Assembly: GCA_934663625.1 (NCBI GenBank)
Contig: CAKUKP010000028.1
Coordinates: 1 to 32,437, forward strand
Length of the DNA: 32,437 nucleotides
Direction: 5' to 3'
Origin: an uncultured Clostridia bacterium
Lineage (GTDB): Bacteria; Bacillota; Clostridia; Christensenellales; Aristaeellaceae
Part shown: in pieces, positions 1 through 7,951 of the stretch
Layout of the letters: each line of letters opens with the position of its first letter
Position numbering within the stretch: position 1 is the first letter of the stretch
Made by a program: the position numbers and the translations under genes
Notes under the pieces: generated by a model
Databases searched by the model: none
What the model was told of the DNA's origin: nothing
Seen by the model: the letters and a program-made list of their open reading frames with translations, nothing else

Positions 1-2
1 GG

Positions 3-17
3 TATACTATGATCATA
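3..17 (+). promoter_or_regulatory. -10 box and palindrome before trxA
   Basis: TATACT at 3-8 resembles a sigma-A -10 box; its -35 would lie outside the window. The 10-bp palindrome TATGATCATA (8-17) sits at the expected transcription start and could be an operator. A similar ATGATCAT core occurs in the cadC operator region at 8341-8348. The inference is weak because the upstream half is missing. Confidence 0.4.
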
Positions 18-40
18 AAAAAAGACTGGAGGAAGCAATT

Positions 41-352
41 ATGACAGTCATTACAAAGGATAACTTTAACACCGAGGTATTACAGGCCGACAAGCTGGTG
101 GTTATGGACTTCTGGGCGTCGTGGTGCGGCCCGTGCATGATGCTCAAGCCCATTTTTGAGGAGCTCAGCGGCGAGCTGCCGCAGGTCAAGTTCTGCAAGC
201 TGGACGTGGATGAGGAGCGCGAGCTTGCCATTGAATACGGCATTGAGAGCATTCCTACGCTGCTGTTCTTCAAAAACGGCAAGGTTGTGCATAAGCTCAT
301 CGGTCTGCGTGGCAAGGACGAGCTGCGCGCCGAGATTGAGGCGCACGCATGA
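41..352 (+). CDS. trxA: thioredoxin
   Basis: This is a 103-residue single-domain thioredoxin, the usual length for the family. The redox-active WCGPC motif lies at residues 28-32 and the conserved cis-proline is in IPT near residue 73. It reduces disulfides of cytosolic proteins through this dithiol. There is no signal peptide. The ATG is preceded by CTGGAGGAAGCAATT, a good ribosome binding site. The stop codon overlaps the next start by 4 bp (ATGA), so the downstream Fe-S protein is translationally coupled. That pairing suggests the thioredoxin is reduced, at least partly, by a ferredoxin-dependent route and not only by an NADPH flavoenzyme. The family call is firm; the partnership is inferred. 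Confidence 0.95.
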   Translation: MTVITKDNFNTEVLQADKLVVMDFWASWCGPCMMLKPIFEELSGELPQVKFCKLDVDEERELAIEYGIESIPTLLFFKNGKVVHKLIGLRGKDELRAEIEAHA

Positions 353-546
353 AAGTACGTCTGAACGAGGATAAAGAAGTTGTAGCGCGGGTCAAGGAAG
401 GACTCAAGCGCACAGGCGGCTACTGCCCCTGCCGGCTTGAGCGCAGCGAGGACACAAAGTGTATGTGCCGCGAATTCCGCGAGCAGATCAAGGATCCCGA
501 ATTCGAAGGCTATTGCCATTGCCTGCTCTATTACAAGGAAAAGTAG
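349..546 (+). CDS. ferredoxin:thioredoxin reductase catalytic-chain-like protein
   Basis: This 65-residue protein carries three Cys-X-Cys motifs: CPC at 26-28, CMC at 38-40 and CHC at 56-58. They correspond to the six cysteines that bind the [4Fe-4S] cluster and form the active-site disulfide in the catalytic (beta) chain of ferredoxin:thioredoxin reductase. The plant and cyanobacterial enzyme has CPC-X16-CPC-X8-CHC; here the spacing is CPC-X9-CMC-X15-CHC, so it is a short, divergent version. No variable (alpha) chain gene is adjacent. The start overlaps the trxA stop (ATGA) and has only a weak ribosome binding site, so translation probably depends on coupling. A role in moving electrons from ferredoxin to the neighbouring thioredoxin is the natural inference but is not proven. 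Confidence 0.82.
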   Translation: MKVRLNEDKEVVARVKEGLKRTGGYCPCRLERSEDTKCMCREFREQIKDPEFEGYCHCLLYYKEK

Positions 547-553
547 ATAATCT

Positions 554-593
554 AAAGGGGGACGCCGCGCATATCGCGCAGCGTCCCCTTTTT
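554..593 (+). terminator. Rho-independent terminator, probably bidirectional
   Basis: An 8-bp stem GGGGACGC/GCGTCCCC (558-565 with 581-588) has an inner CGCG pairing and is followed by TTTTT. An A-rich stretch on the left arm lets it also work for the convergent ABC operon that ends at 602. Confidence 0.85.
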
Positions 594-601
594 AATGTGA
601 A

Positions 602-1585
602 TCATCGATCCTCGCGGAAGTACGCCAGTCCAAGGCTCTCCGGAGGCTGATCTTCCTTCTTTTTGCGCATGCTGACCAGCACCAGCACCACGATGGTTAC
701 GATGTAGGGCAGCATCTTGAACAGCTCCTGCGAAGAACGGGTCAGACCGCCGATGTAGAAATACAGCCAGTACATCAGGCCGAACACGTAAGCGCCCCAT
801 ACGGCGTTCTTCGGCTTCCAGCGGGTGAAGATGACCAGTGCGACCGCCAGCCAGCCCAGCTTTTCGATGGAACCATCGTTCGCCCAGGTACCCTTGATGT
901 AGTCCATTACGTAGTAAATGCCGCCAAGGCCGGAAATCGCCGCGCCGATGCAGGTGGCGAAATACTTATTCTTTACGACGTTGATGCCCGCCGCATCCGC
1001 GGTAGCGGGATTTTCGCCCACGGCGCGCAGGTTCAGACCGGCGCGGGATGTGCTCAGGAAGCGCTGCAAAATCACCGCGATGATGATCGCCAGATACATC
1101 ATAAATCCATAGGAGAAGAACAGCTGACCGACCACGCCCAGACCGGACAGGAACGGGATCTGCGTTCTGAACGCCGCGGAGGTCGTGGCGACGGAAATCT
1201 GACCGACACCGCCCGCCAGCTTGTTGAGCGATCCGCCGAAGAAGTTCGCCACGCCGCTGCCGAAGATGGACAGCGCAAGACCGGAAACATTCTGGTTGGC
1301 GCGCAGCGTAATGGTCAAAAAGCTGTAGATCAATCCGCCCAATACGGAAGCCGCGCATCCCGCGACCAGCGCGATAATTACGCAGAGAATCGGGCTGGGC
1401 GAAGCGACCGCGTTTTCATAGAAGAACGTGCCCACCAGCGCGGCGATGCCGCCGAGGTACATGATTCCGGGCACGCCCAGATTCAGATTGCCGGATTTTT
1501 CCGTGAGGATTTCGCCGAGGGAGCCGAACATGATGACGGTGCCGAATACGATCGCCGCCTGAATCAGAGAAACAAATTGTGTCAT
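602..1585 (-). CDS. BMP-type ABC transporter permease 2 (NupQ/YufQ-like)
   Basis: This is a 327-residue, very hydrophobic integral membrane protein of the BPD_transp_2 (ribose/nucleoside) permease family. It has about eight to ten predicted membrane segments. The N-terminal LGEILTEKSGNLNLGVPG stretch is typical of this permease type, and the family GxNxxAA-like segment appears as GENPATADAAGINV. With the upstream permease it would form the membrane channel of the importer. Its ATG (1585) directly follows the TAA of that permease with no gap, and AAGGAGGACAAATAA provides the ribosome binding site. It is the last gene of the operon and ends at the shared terminator at 554-593. Substrate is inferred from the BMP-type binding protein; a purine nucleoside is most likely. 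Confidence 0.88.
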   Translation of the reverse strand: MTQFVSLIQAAIVFGTVIMFGSLGEILTEKSGNLNLGVPGIMYLGGIAALVGTFFYENAVASPSPILCVIIALVAGCAASVLGGLIYSFLTITLRANQNVSGLALSIFGSGVANFFGGSLNKLAGGVGQISVATTSAAFRTQIPFLSGLGVVGQLFFSYGFMMYLAIIIAVILQRFLSTSRAGLNLRAVGENPATADAAGINVVKNKYFATCIGAAISGLGGIYYVMDYIKGTWANDGSIEKLGWLAVALVIFTRWKPKNAVWGAYVFGLMYWLYFYIGGLTRSSQELFKMLPYIVTIVVLVLVSMRKKKEDQPPESLGLAYFREDR

Positions 1586-2692
1586 TTATTTGTCCTCCTT
1601 ATGGCTTCTGAAGATCAGTTTGTAATTGATGAAGAATTCACAGCCCAGCAGGAAGAACAGAATTACGCCGCAGATCATTTCGGACGCGTATTCGTTCAGG
1701 TTATAGCTGGAAGCGATTTCCACCGCGCCGCGATCGAGGAAGATCAGCAGCGCCGAAATCAGCACCATGGTGAAGGTATTGAACTTCGCCATCCACGCGA
1801 CGATGATCGCGGTAAAGCCACGTCCGCCCGCCGTGCCGGTAGAGATCGTATGATCCGCGCCCGCGACGCCCACCATGCCGGCAACGCCGCACACCGCGCC
1901 GGAGATCAGCATCGTGCGGATGATTACGCGCTTTACATCGATACCGGCGTACCGCGCCGTATTGCGGGATTCGCCGACGACCGCGATTTCATAGCCCTGC
2001 TTGCTGCGCTTCAAATAGAAATACATCGCAATGGTCAGCGCCATTACCATCAGCACGTTCAGCATGTACGTCTGTCCGAATACCTTCGGGAACCAGCCCG
2101 CCATGGTTTTCTGGTTGATCACGCCCACGCTGTTGGAACCGAAGGGGTTTTCCCACTGCGCCACCATGAAGGAGGTCAGCTGGATGGCGACATAGTTCAT
2201 CATCAGCGTAAACAGGGTTTCATTCGTGTTCCACTTCGCCTTGAATACGGCGGGTACCAGCCCCCATACCGCACCCGCGATCGCGCTGGCGATGAACATG
2301 ACCAGCAGCAGCACGGGCGTGGGCAGATTCTTTAAATAGATCATGCACGCCGCGGTGGCGATGCCGCCCACCAGCACCTGTCCTTCCGCGCCGACATTCC
2401 AGAAGCGCATTTTAAACGCGGGCGCAAGGCCAACGCCGATGCACAGCAGCATCATGATATCGCGCACGGTGATCCACGCGCGGCGCGCGGTTCCGAATGC
2501 GCCGCTGAACATGGTTCCGTATACGTTGATGGGGTTCAGGCGGGTAATTGAATAGATGATCAGCGCATCGACGACCAGCGCGATCACGATTGCAATCAGA
2601 CGATAGAGCAATGCCTGCCACCACAGAATCGTGGAACGCTTGGCGATGCGTACGAAGGGTTCCTTCACATGCTTTCTTGCGCCGTGGTTCAT
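1586..2692 (-). CDS. BMP-type ABC transporter permease 1 (NupP/YufP-like)
   Basis: This is a 368-residue membrane permease of the BPD_transp_2 family. It has a basic N-terminal cytoplasmic stretch, then a first membrane helix near residues 25-48 and several more after it. The segment AVVGESRNTARYAGIDVKR matches the conserved cytoplasmic loop that contacts the ATPase in this family, and its partner permease carries the equivalent GENPATADAAGI. The start overlaps the stop of the ATPase gene by 4 bp (ATGA), which indicates translational coupling. It forms half of the transmembrane pore of a nucleoside or simple-sugar importer. Assignment to the nucleoside branch rests on the operon's BMP binding protein. 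Confidence 0.88.
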   Translation of the reverse strand: MNHGARKHVKEPFVRIAKRSTILWWQALLYRLIAIVIALVVDALIIYSITRLNPINVYGTMFSGAFGTARRAWITVRDIMMLLCIGVGLAPAFKMRFWNVGAEGQVLVGGIATAACMIYLKNLPTPVLLLVMFIASAIAGAVWGLVPAVFKAKWNTNETLFTLMMNYVAIQLTSFMVAQWENPFGSNSVGVINQKTMAGWFPKVFGQTYMLNVLMVMALTIAMYFYLKRSKQGYEIAVVGESRNTARYAGIDVKRVIIRTMLISGAVCGVAGMVGVAGADHTISTGTAGGRGFTAIIVAWMAKFNTFTMVLISALLIFLDRGAVEIASSYNLNEYASEMICGVILFFLLGCEFFINYKLIFRSHKEDK

Positions 2693-4233
2693 GCTTCATC
2701 ACCCTGCTCTTTCTTCAAATTCGTCATCAGCAGGCCAACCTGTTCCTTGGTAGCCTCTTCGCCCTTCAGAATGCCGTTCACGCGGCCGCCGCACAGCACC
2801 AGAATCCGGTCGCACAGCTCCAGCAGAACATCCAGATCCTCGCCGACATAGATCACGGCGACGCCCTTTTTCTTCTGCTCGTTCAAAAGGTGGTAGATCA
2901 TATAGGAGGTATTGATATCCAGCCCACGCACGGCGTAGGCGGTCATCAGTACGGTGGGCGCGGCGGCGATTTCGCGGCCGACCAGCACCTTCTGCACGTT
3001 GCCGCCGGAGAGCTTGCGCACCGGCGTGATCAGATCGGGCGCAACCACCTGCAAATCCTCCTTGATGCGCGCTGCTAGCTCGCGCGGCTTATGGCGATCG
3101 GTAAAGAAGGAATGCCCGTTGTTGTAGTCCTTCAGCATCATGTTATCCGCCATGCCCATGCTGCCGACCAGACCCATGCCCAGTCGATCCTCCGGCACGA
3201 AGGAAAGCGCGATGCCATGTTCGCGAATCTGGCGGGGCGAACGCGTGACCAGCTGCACGGATTCATCGCTGCCCTTCGGATAATATACGATGGACGAATC
3301 CGCCGTTACCTCCTGCAAACCGGCGATGGCCTCCAGAAGTTCCTTCTGGCCGCAGCCGGAAATGCCCGCGATGCCCAGAATTTCGCCACTGAACAGATCG
3401 AAGCTTACGTGCTCCAGCACCTTCACGCCTTCATTGTTTACGCAGCTTACGTTGCGCACGGACAGGCGCAATTGCGGATCGACCGGCTTCGGACGTTCGA
3501 TGTTCAGCGCGACCTTCTTGCCGACCATCATCTCCGTCAGAATCTGTTCGTTGGCGTCCTTCGTCGCGATATCGCCCACGTATTCGCCCTTGCGCAGAAT
3601 GGCGACGCGGTCGGAAACTGCCAGCACCTCGTGCAGCTTATGGGTGATGATGATGATGGATTTGCCATCGTCGCGCATATTGCGGATGATTTCAAACAGC
3701 TTGTCGGTTTCCTGCGGGGTCAGCACCGCCGTAGGCTCATCCAGAATCAGCACGTTCGCGCCGCGATACAGCACCTTCACGATTTCAAGGGACTGCTTCT
3801 GCGATACGGTCATATCGTAAATCTTCTGGTTCGGATCGATATCAAAGCCGTAGCGTTCGCAGATTTCGCGCACGCGGCGATTGATTTCCCTGCGGTTGAT
3901 TCTGCCCTTTTCTTCCAGACCGAGGATCACGTTTTCCGCCGCCGTGAACACATCCACCAGCTTGAAATGCTGATGAATCATGCCGATACCCAGTTCAAAC
4001 GCGTCCTTTGGCGAACGGATCGATACTTCGTTTCCGTCCACGTAAATCTGCCCCTCATCCGGATAATAGATGCCGGACAGCATATTCATCAGCGTGGTCT
4101 TGCCGCTGCCGTTTTCGCCCAGCAGCGATAATACCTCGCCCTTATTGATCGTCAGATTCACCCGTTCGTTCGCCACAACGGATCCGAACCGCTTCGTGAT
4201 GTTCACCAGCTGAATCGCAGCCTTGGTTTCCAA
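2689..4233 (-). CDS. BMP-type ABC transporter ATP-binding protein (NupO/YufO-like)
   Basis: This protein of about 515 residues has two fused ABC ATPase domains, as in sugar and nucleoside importers. The first domain has a full Walker A (GENGSGKTT), an atypical signature region (TVSQKQSLEIVK) and Walker B (VLILDEPTAVLTP). The second has a degenerate Walker A without the lysine (GISGCGQKEL), the signature LSGGNVQKV and RGLD after its Walker B. An asymmetric second site is normal for this family. The start is uncertain. A GTG at 4245 overlaps the AAGGAG sequence, so I prefer the TTG at 4233, 11 nt after GGAG; this also fits where family members begin. A hairpin in the preceding gap may lower its expression relative to the binding protein. 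Confidence 0.88.
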   Translation of the reverse strand: METKAAIQLVNITKRFGSVVANERVNLTINKGEVLSLLGENGSGKTTLMNMLSGIYYPDEGQIYVDGNEVSIRSPKDAFELGIGMIHQHFKLVDVFTAAENVILGLEEKGRINRREINRRVREICERYGFDIDPNQKIYDMTVSQKQSLEIVKVLYRGANVLILDEPTAVLTPQETDKLFEIIRNMRDDGKSIIIITHKLHEVLAVSDRVAILRKGEYVGDIATKDANEQILTEMMVGKKVALNIERPKPVDPQLRLSVRNVSCVNNEGVKVLEHVSFDLFSGEILGIAGISGCGQKELLEAIAGLQEVTADSSIVYYPKGSDESVQLVTRSPRQIREHGIALSFVPEDRLGMGLVGSMGMADNMMLKDYNNGHSFFTDRHKPRELAARIKEDLQVVAPDLITPVRKLSGGNVQKVLVGREIAAAPTVLMTAYAVRGLDINTSYMIYHLLNEQKKKGVAVIYVGEDLDVLLELCDRILVLCGGRVNGILKGEEATKEQVGLLMTNLKKEQGDEA

Positions 4234-4310
4234 AATCCACTTCACTCCTTCAAATGAAATCCCTATGTAGATTGCAAAACAACTATCTTAATATTCTGGC
4301 AAGGACGTGG

Positions 4311-4340
4311 AAAGGGAAGCTCTTATTTGGAGAGCTTCCC
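4311..4340 (-). terminator. intercistronic hairpin after the binding-protein gene
   Basis: There is a perfect 10-bp stem (4314-4323 with 4331-4340) with a 7-nt loop. On the minus strand only three T residues follow, so it is more likely a partial terminator or an mRNA-stabilising 3' end than a full stop. Such hairpins commonly let the binding protein be made in excess over the ATPase and permeases. Confidence 0.65.
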
Positions 4341-4373
4341 TCGGATAAATAACTTTCAGCGGATCGCGGCGGA

Positions 4374-5624
4374 TTAGTTCAGCTCGGTGATGCCATCAAT
4401 GCGCAGAGTGAAAGCGGGAGCGGACTGATAGTAGGATTCGCAGAACTGGCCATCGATGATCGCTTCATCAGCGTCGGCAGTCCAGTCGCCATCGGTATCG
4501 GTCGCGAACGCGGAGGTTACCTGTTCGCCGCCCACGGTGAACTTGCTGGTATCGAATACCTTGATGGAGCCATCCTTGATGCCCGCGATGGTTTCTTCAA
4601 CCTTTTCAGCGGTGCCGGGAGCAACGGACTCGCCCAGTTCGGTGATGGCGACGGCGCCCTTTTCGTAGCCTGCGCACCAGTTGCGGGCGATCTTTTCGCC
4701 GTTGATCACGCACTTCATCGCGTATTCATAGTAAACTTCCCAGGTGTTGGTAGCGGAGGTCAGCGCCGCGGTGGGGGCAACTGCCAGCATATCTACGTTG
4801 TAGCCGATGGAGTAGGCAACCTTGCCGTTGTCCTGCGCGGCCTGTACCGCTGCGGGAGCGCCGGTGGAGTCGGCGTGCTGGCCGATGATCACGCAGCCGT
4901 TGGACATCAGGGCGTTGGCGGCTTCGCCTTCAGCTGTGATATCGAACCAGGAATTGGTGTACTGTACATCCATCACAACATTGGAAACGACGCTCTGCAG
5001 GCCAAGGAAGAATGCGGTGTAGCCGGAAACCACTTCCGCGTAGGGATAAGCGCCGACGTAGCCGATCTTTACGTTGCCGTTGCCATCGTAGTTTTCATCG
5101 GACAGCTTGCCTTCTTCGATCAGCTGGGCAACCTTCATGCCGGCGACCACGCCCGCTACATAGCGGCACTGATAAACGGCGGTGAAAGCATTGGAGAAGT
5201 TATCCAGGCCAGCGGCATTCGCGGTATCGCCGGTCATGGAAACGAACTGAACCTCAGGGAATTCAACGGCAGCCTGCTGGATGTAGGTCTGATGGCCGTA
5301 GCTGTTCGCGAACACCACGTTGCAGCCAGCGTCCGCCAGATCGGCAGCGGCGTCGAAGCAGGAAGCGTCCTCGCCGACGCTGTACTTCCACAGGATCTGA
5401 TCACTGGACATGCCCAGCACTTCAGCAGCAGCCTGAATGCCCAGCATGTGCGCGTAAGTGTAGCCTTCGTTTTCATCGCCGATCAGGATCACGCCAACCT
5501 TGATGGCGGTGGGATCGCCGGTCAGTTCGAATTCATCAGCGGTGGTGTTGACGGAAACTTCCGCCATAGCAGCCATGGAAAGAACCAGGACGAGCGCCAG
5601 AACGATTGCCAGAATCTTCTTCAT
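4374..5624 (-). CDS. BMP family ABC transporter substrate-binding protein
   Basis: This 416-residue secreted protein belongs to the Bmp/PnrA-like family (periplasmic binding protein type 1 fold), whose studied members bind purine nucleosides. The mature part begins with the family pattern KVGVILIGDENEGYTYAHMLG. An N-terminal signal peptide is clear (MKKILAIVLALVLVLSMAAM), with a probable signal peptidase I site after AMA. There is no lipobox cysteine, which is unusual because Gram-positive binding proteins are normally lipoproteins. The ATG follows GGAGGG by 7 nt. It is the first gene of the importer operon. A promoter lies at 5669-5697 and two PurBox-like sites upstream of that. Confidence 0.9.
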   Translation of the reverse strand: MKKILAIVLALVLVLSMAAMAEVSVNTTADEFELTGDPTAIKVGVILIGDENEGYTYAHMLGIQAAAEVLGMSSDQILWKYSVGEDASCFDAAADLADAGCNVVFANSYGHQTYIQQAAVEFPEVQFVSMTGDTANAAGLDNFSNAFTAVYQCRYVAGVVAGMKVAQLIEEGKLSDENYDGNGNVKIGYVGAYPYAEVVSGYTAFFLGLQSVVSNVVMDVQYTNSWFDITAEGEAANALMSNGCVIIGQHADSTGAPAAVQAAQDNGKVAYSIGYNVDMLAVAPTAALTSATNTWEVYYEYAMKCVINGEKIARNWCAGYEKGAVAITELGESVAPGTAEKVEETIAGIKDGSIKVFDTSKFTVGGEQVTSAFATDTDGDWTADADEAIIDGQFCESYYQSAPAFTLRIDGITELN

Positions 5625-5662
5625 TTGATTTCCCTCCGTTATTGTCTTGTCTTTCGGACGAC

Positions 5663-5697
5663 ATGATTATCATACACCAATGAACGTTATAAAACAA
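5663..5697 (-). promoter_or_regulatory. promoter of the BMP transporter operon
   Basis: On the minus strand, TTGTTT (5692-5697) and TATGAT (5669-5674) are separated by 17 bp, about 45 bp before the start codon. An 11-bp palindrome ATGATTATCAT (5663-5673) overlaps the -10 box and could be a second operator. Confidence 0.65.
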
Positions 5698-5712
5698 GGT
5701 ATCCAAAGTAAA

Positions 5713-5767
5713 TATTCCGAACATTATCATCGTTCTTCCGCCAATAATCTGGATTTTTCCGAACATT
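5713..5767 (-). promoter_or_regulatory. two PurBox-like sites
   Basis: The sequence TTCCGAACATT occurs twice in the same orientation, at 5715-5725 and 5757-5767, exactly 42 bp apart. This is four turns of DNA. Both contain the CCGAAC-AT-rich core of the PurR PurBox known from Bacillus and lactococci (AWWWCCGAACWWT). They lie just upstream of the -35 box of the BMP operon. Control by a PurR-type regulator would fit a nucleoside importer. Known PurR operators are usually inverted pairs with a closer spacing, so this arrangement is atypical. Confidence 0.5.
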
Positions 5768-5782
5768 CGATTCGAAACATAG

Positions 5783-5810
5783 AAAAAAACCGGATTTGCA
5801 TCCGGTTTTT
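5783..5810 (-). terminator. Rho-independent terminator of the cad operon
   Basis: On the minus strand the stem CCGGAT/ATCCGG (5790-5795 with 5800-5805) has a 4-nt loop, is extended by A/T pairs, and is followed by a T tract. It lies 26 bp after the ATPase stop codon. Confidence 0.9.
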
Positions 5811-5835
5811 GGCTTGATTTGGAGTTGTACGGGGT

Positions 5836-7713
5836 TTATTTTAAATCAGGATTGCGCAGCGCGCGCATGGCGTTCAGGATTGCGATTACCGATACGCCCA
5901 CATCCGCGAATACCGCGAGCCACATATTGGCAAGACCCAGCGCGCTCATCACCAGCACCACCGCCTTGATCGTAAGCGCGAATACGATGTTCTGCTTCAC
6001 GATGCGCAGCGTTTTGCGGGAAATGCGAATCGCCTGCGCGATGCGCACGGGGTTATCGTCCATCAGCACCACATCGGCGGCTTCAATCGCCGCATCGGAG
6101 CCGAGCGCGCCCATCGCCACGCCCACATCTGCGCGGGACAGCACGGGCGCATCGTTGATGCCGTCGCCCACGAACGCCGTCACGCCGTATTGATCCTTAT
6201 CGGAAAGCATCCGTTCCACGTGCTGCACCTTATCCGCGGGCAGCAGTTCGCTGTACACGGTATCGATTCCCAGATCGCGCGCCACCGCCTCCGCAGCGCT
6301 CTTCCGATCGCCGGTCAGCATCACGCAGTTCTTTACGCCGCACGCCTTCAGATCGGCGATCGCCTGCTTCGCGCCCTCCTTTTCCACATCGGAAATCACG
6401 ATGTGGCCCAGATACGCGCCGTCCGCCGCCACGTGCACCACGGTGCCGGGCAGTTCGCATTCGTGCCATTTTGCGCCGACGCGATCCATCAGCTTGCCGT
6501 TGCCCACGGAAACATGCCGTCCGTCCACCACGGCGGTGATGCCGTGACCGGAGATTTCTTCGACGTCGTGAATCCGCCCTTCATCGATCGGCATTCCGAA
6601 CGCATGCTGAAGCGACAGCGAAATCGGATGGCTGGAATGGCATTCCGCCAGCACCGCGATTTCCAGCAGTTCGCGCTCCGATATGGCTTCGGGGTGTACG
6701 GCGGTCACTTCAAAGCTGCCCTTGGTGAGCGTGCCGGTCTTATCAAACACAACCGTGCACACCTTCGCCAGCGTTTCCATATAGTTGCCGCCCTTGACCA
6801 GAATACCTCTGGACGATGCGCCGCCGATGCCGCTGAAGAAGCTGAGCGGTACGGAAATCACCAGCGCGCACGGACAGGATACCACCAGGAAGATCAGCGC
6901 GCGGGAAACCCATTCATGCCAGTTGCCATCGATCAGCGAAGGCACGACCGCCAGCGCCAGCGCGCATGCGCACACGGCGGGCGTATAATACCGTGCAAAC
7001 TTCGTGATGAAGTTTTCCGACTTTGCCTTCTGCGAGGATGCGTTTTCCACCAGATCCAGTATCCGCGCCACGGTGGATTCGCCGTAGGGCTTATTCACGC
7101 GCACGCGCAGCACGCCGGATAGATTGATACAGCCGGAGATGACATCCTGACCCGCCGATACATCGCGCGGAGCGGATTCGCCCGTCAGCGCCGCCGTATC
7201 CAGATGCGATGTGCCTTCGATCACTTCGCCGTCCAGCGGCACGCGCTCGCCGGGGTTGACCACGATGATCTCGCCCACCTGCACCTCGTCGGGCGCAACT
7301 TCGATCGCTTCGCCGCCGCGCTCCACGCGCGCGGAGTCCGGACGGATGTCCATCAGATTCGCAATCGAACGGCGGGATTTGCCCACGGCGCAGCCTTCAA
7401 ACAGTTCGCCCACCTGATACAGCAGCATAACCGCCACCGCTTCCAGATATTCCCCGCCGGCAAACGCGCCGATGGAAGCCACGCACATCAGAAAGTTTTC
7501 ATCGAAAATCTGTCCGTGCGCGATGTTCTTCCCCGCCTTCTGCAAAACGCGCCAGCCTACAACGCCGTAGGGAACCAGAAACGCGATCAGCTGCCAAACG
7601 CCGTTCAGCGGAAGCGCCAGCGCAACGATGTACAGCGCCGCGGCGATCAGAATATCCCGCAGCTGCCGCTTCTGTTTCCGCGTCATATTCCGCACGAACT
7701 CCGGCATCTTCAT
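5836..7713 (-). CDS. cadA: heavy-metal P-type ATPase (Zn/Cd/Pb exporter)
   Basis: This 625-residue P1B-type ATPase exports divalent metal across the membrane. Visible motifs are TGES (177-180) in the actuator domain, the metal-channel CPC (280-282), the phosphorylated aspartate in DKTGT (324-328), HP (362-363) and GDGINDAP (516-523). Lys583 and Asp604 (FADVG) fall where the Zn/Cd/Pb subgroup (P1B-2) has its conserved transmembrane Lys and Asp. CPC with these residues favours Zn, Cd or Pb over copper. The usual N-terminal metal-binding domain is missing and is encoded by the preceding gene. The start overlaps that gene's stop by 4 bp (ATGA) without its own ribosome binding site, so the two are probably made together. 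Confidence 0.93.
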   Translation of the reverse strand: MKMPEFVRNMTRKQKRQLRDILIAAALYIVALALPLNGVWQLIAFLVPYGVVGWRVLQKAGKNIAHGQIFDENFLMCVASIGAFAGGEYLEAVAVMLLYQVGELFEGCAVGKSRRSIANLMDIRPDSARVERGGEAIEVAPDEVQVGEIIVVNPGERVPLDGEVIEGTSHLDTAALTGESAPRDVSAGQDVISGCINLSGVLRVRVNKPYGESTVARILDLVENASSQKAKSENFITKFARYYTPAVCACALALAVVPSLIDGNWHEWVSRALIFLVVSCPCALVISVPLSFFSGIGGASSRGILVKGGNYMETLAKVCTVVFDKTGTLTKGSFEVTAVHPEAISERELLEIAVLAECHSSHPISLSLQHAFGMPIDEGRIHDVEEISGHGITAVVDGRHVSVGNGKLMDRVGAKWHECELPGTVVHVAADGAYLGHIVISDVEKEGAKQAIADLKACGVKNCVMLTGDRKSAAEAVARDLGIDTVYSELLPADKVQHVERMLSDKDQYGVTAFVGDGINDAPVLSRADVGVAMGALGSDAAIEAADVVLMDDNPVRIAQAIRISRKTLRIVKQNIVFALTIKAVVLVMSALGLANMWLAVFADVGVSVIAILNAMRALRNPDLK

Positions 7714-7931
7714 TTTAATACAACCTCACAATCATCATCGACGCGCTTGCAGACCTTCGCCGCCTGCTTCGCGATTTCATCAAAACGTGCATCATCGGCT
7801 TCAAGCGTCATTTTCTGCGCCAGGAAGCTGATATTTACATCAGTCACACCGTCGATTTTGCGGATTTCATTTTCCATCTTTGCCGCGCAGTTTGCGCAAT
7901 CCAGATCCACCATCTTAAATACCTTTTTCAT
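7710..7931 (-). CDS. stand-alone heavy-metal-associated (HMA) domain protein
   Basis: This small protein of about 73 residues has the ferredoxin-like HMA fold of metallochaperones. The metal-binding loop is DLDCANCAAKME, with the CxxC cysteines about 12 residues in. A longer start at 7940 sits directly against the GGAGG with no spacer, so the ATG at 7931, 9 nt downstream of it, is preferred. It is sandwiched between the CadC-type repressor and an ATPase that lacks its own HMA domain. It is therefore probably the detached N-terminal domain of the exporter, delivering metal in trans. A conserved aspartate before the CxxC suits Zn or Cd, as in CadA and ZntA domains. Confidence 0.88.
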   Translation of the reverse strand: MKKVFKMVDLDCANCAAKMENEIRKIDGVTDVNISFLAQKMTLEADDARFDEIAKQAAKVCKRVDDDCEVVLK

Positions 7932-7951
7932 TTGCTTCATCCTCCTGATCG

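Noticed and set aside
4374..5624. sugar (ribose-type) instead of nucleoside specificity for the first ABC system
   Set aside because: The permeases and ATPase alone would allow it, but the binding protein is clearly of the BMP/PnrA family.
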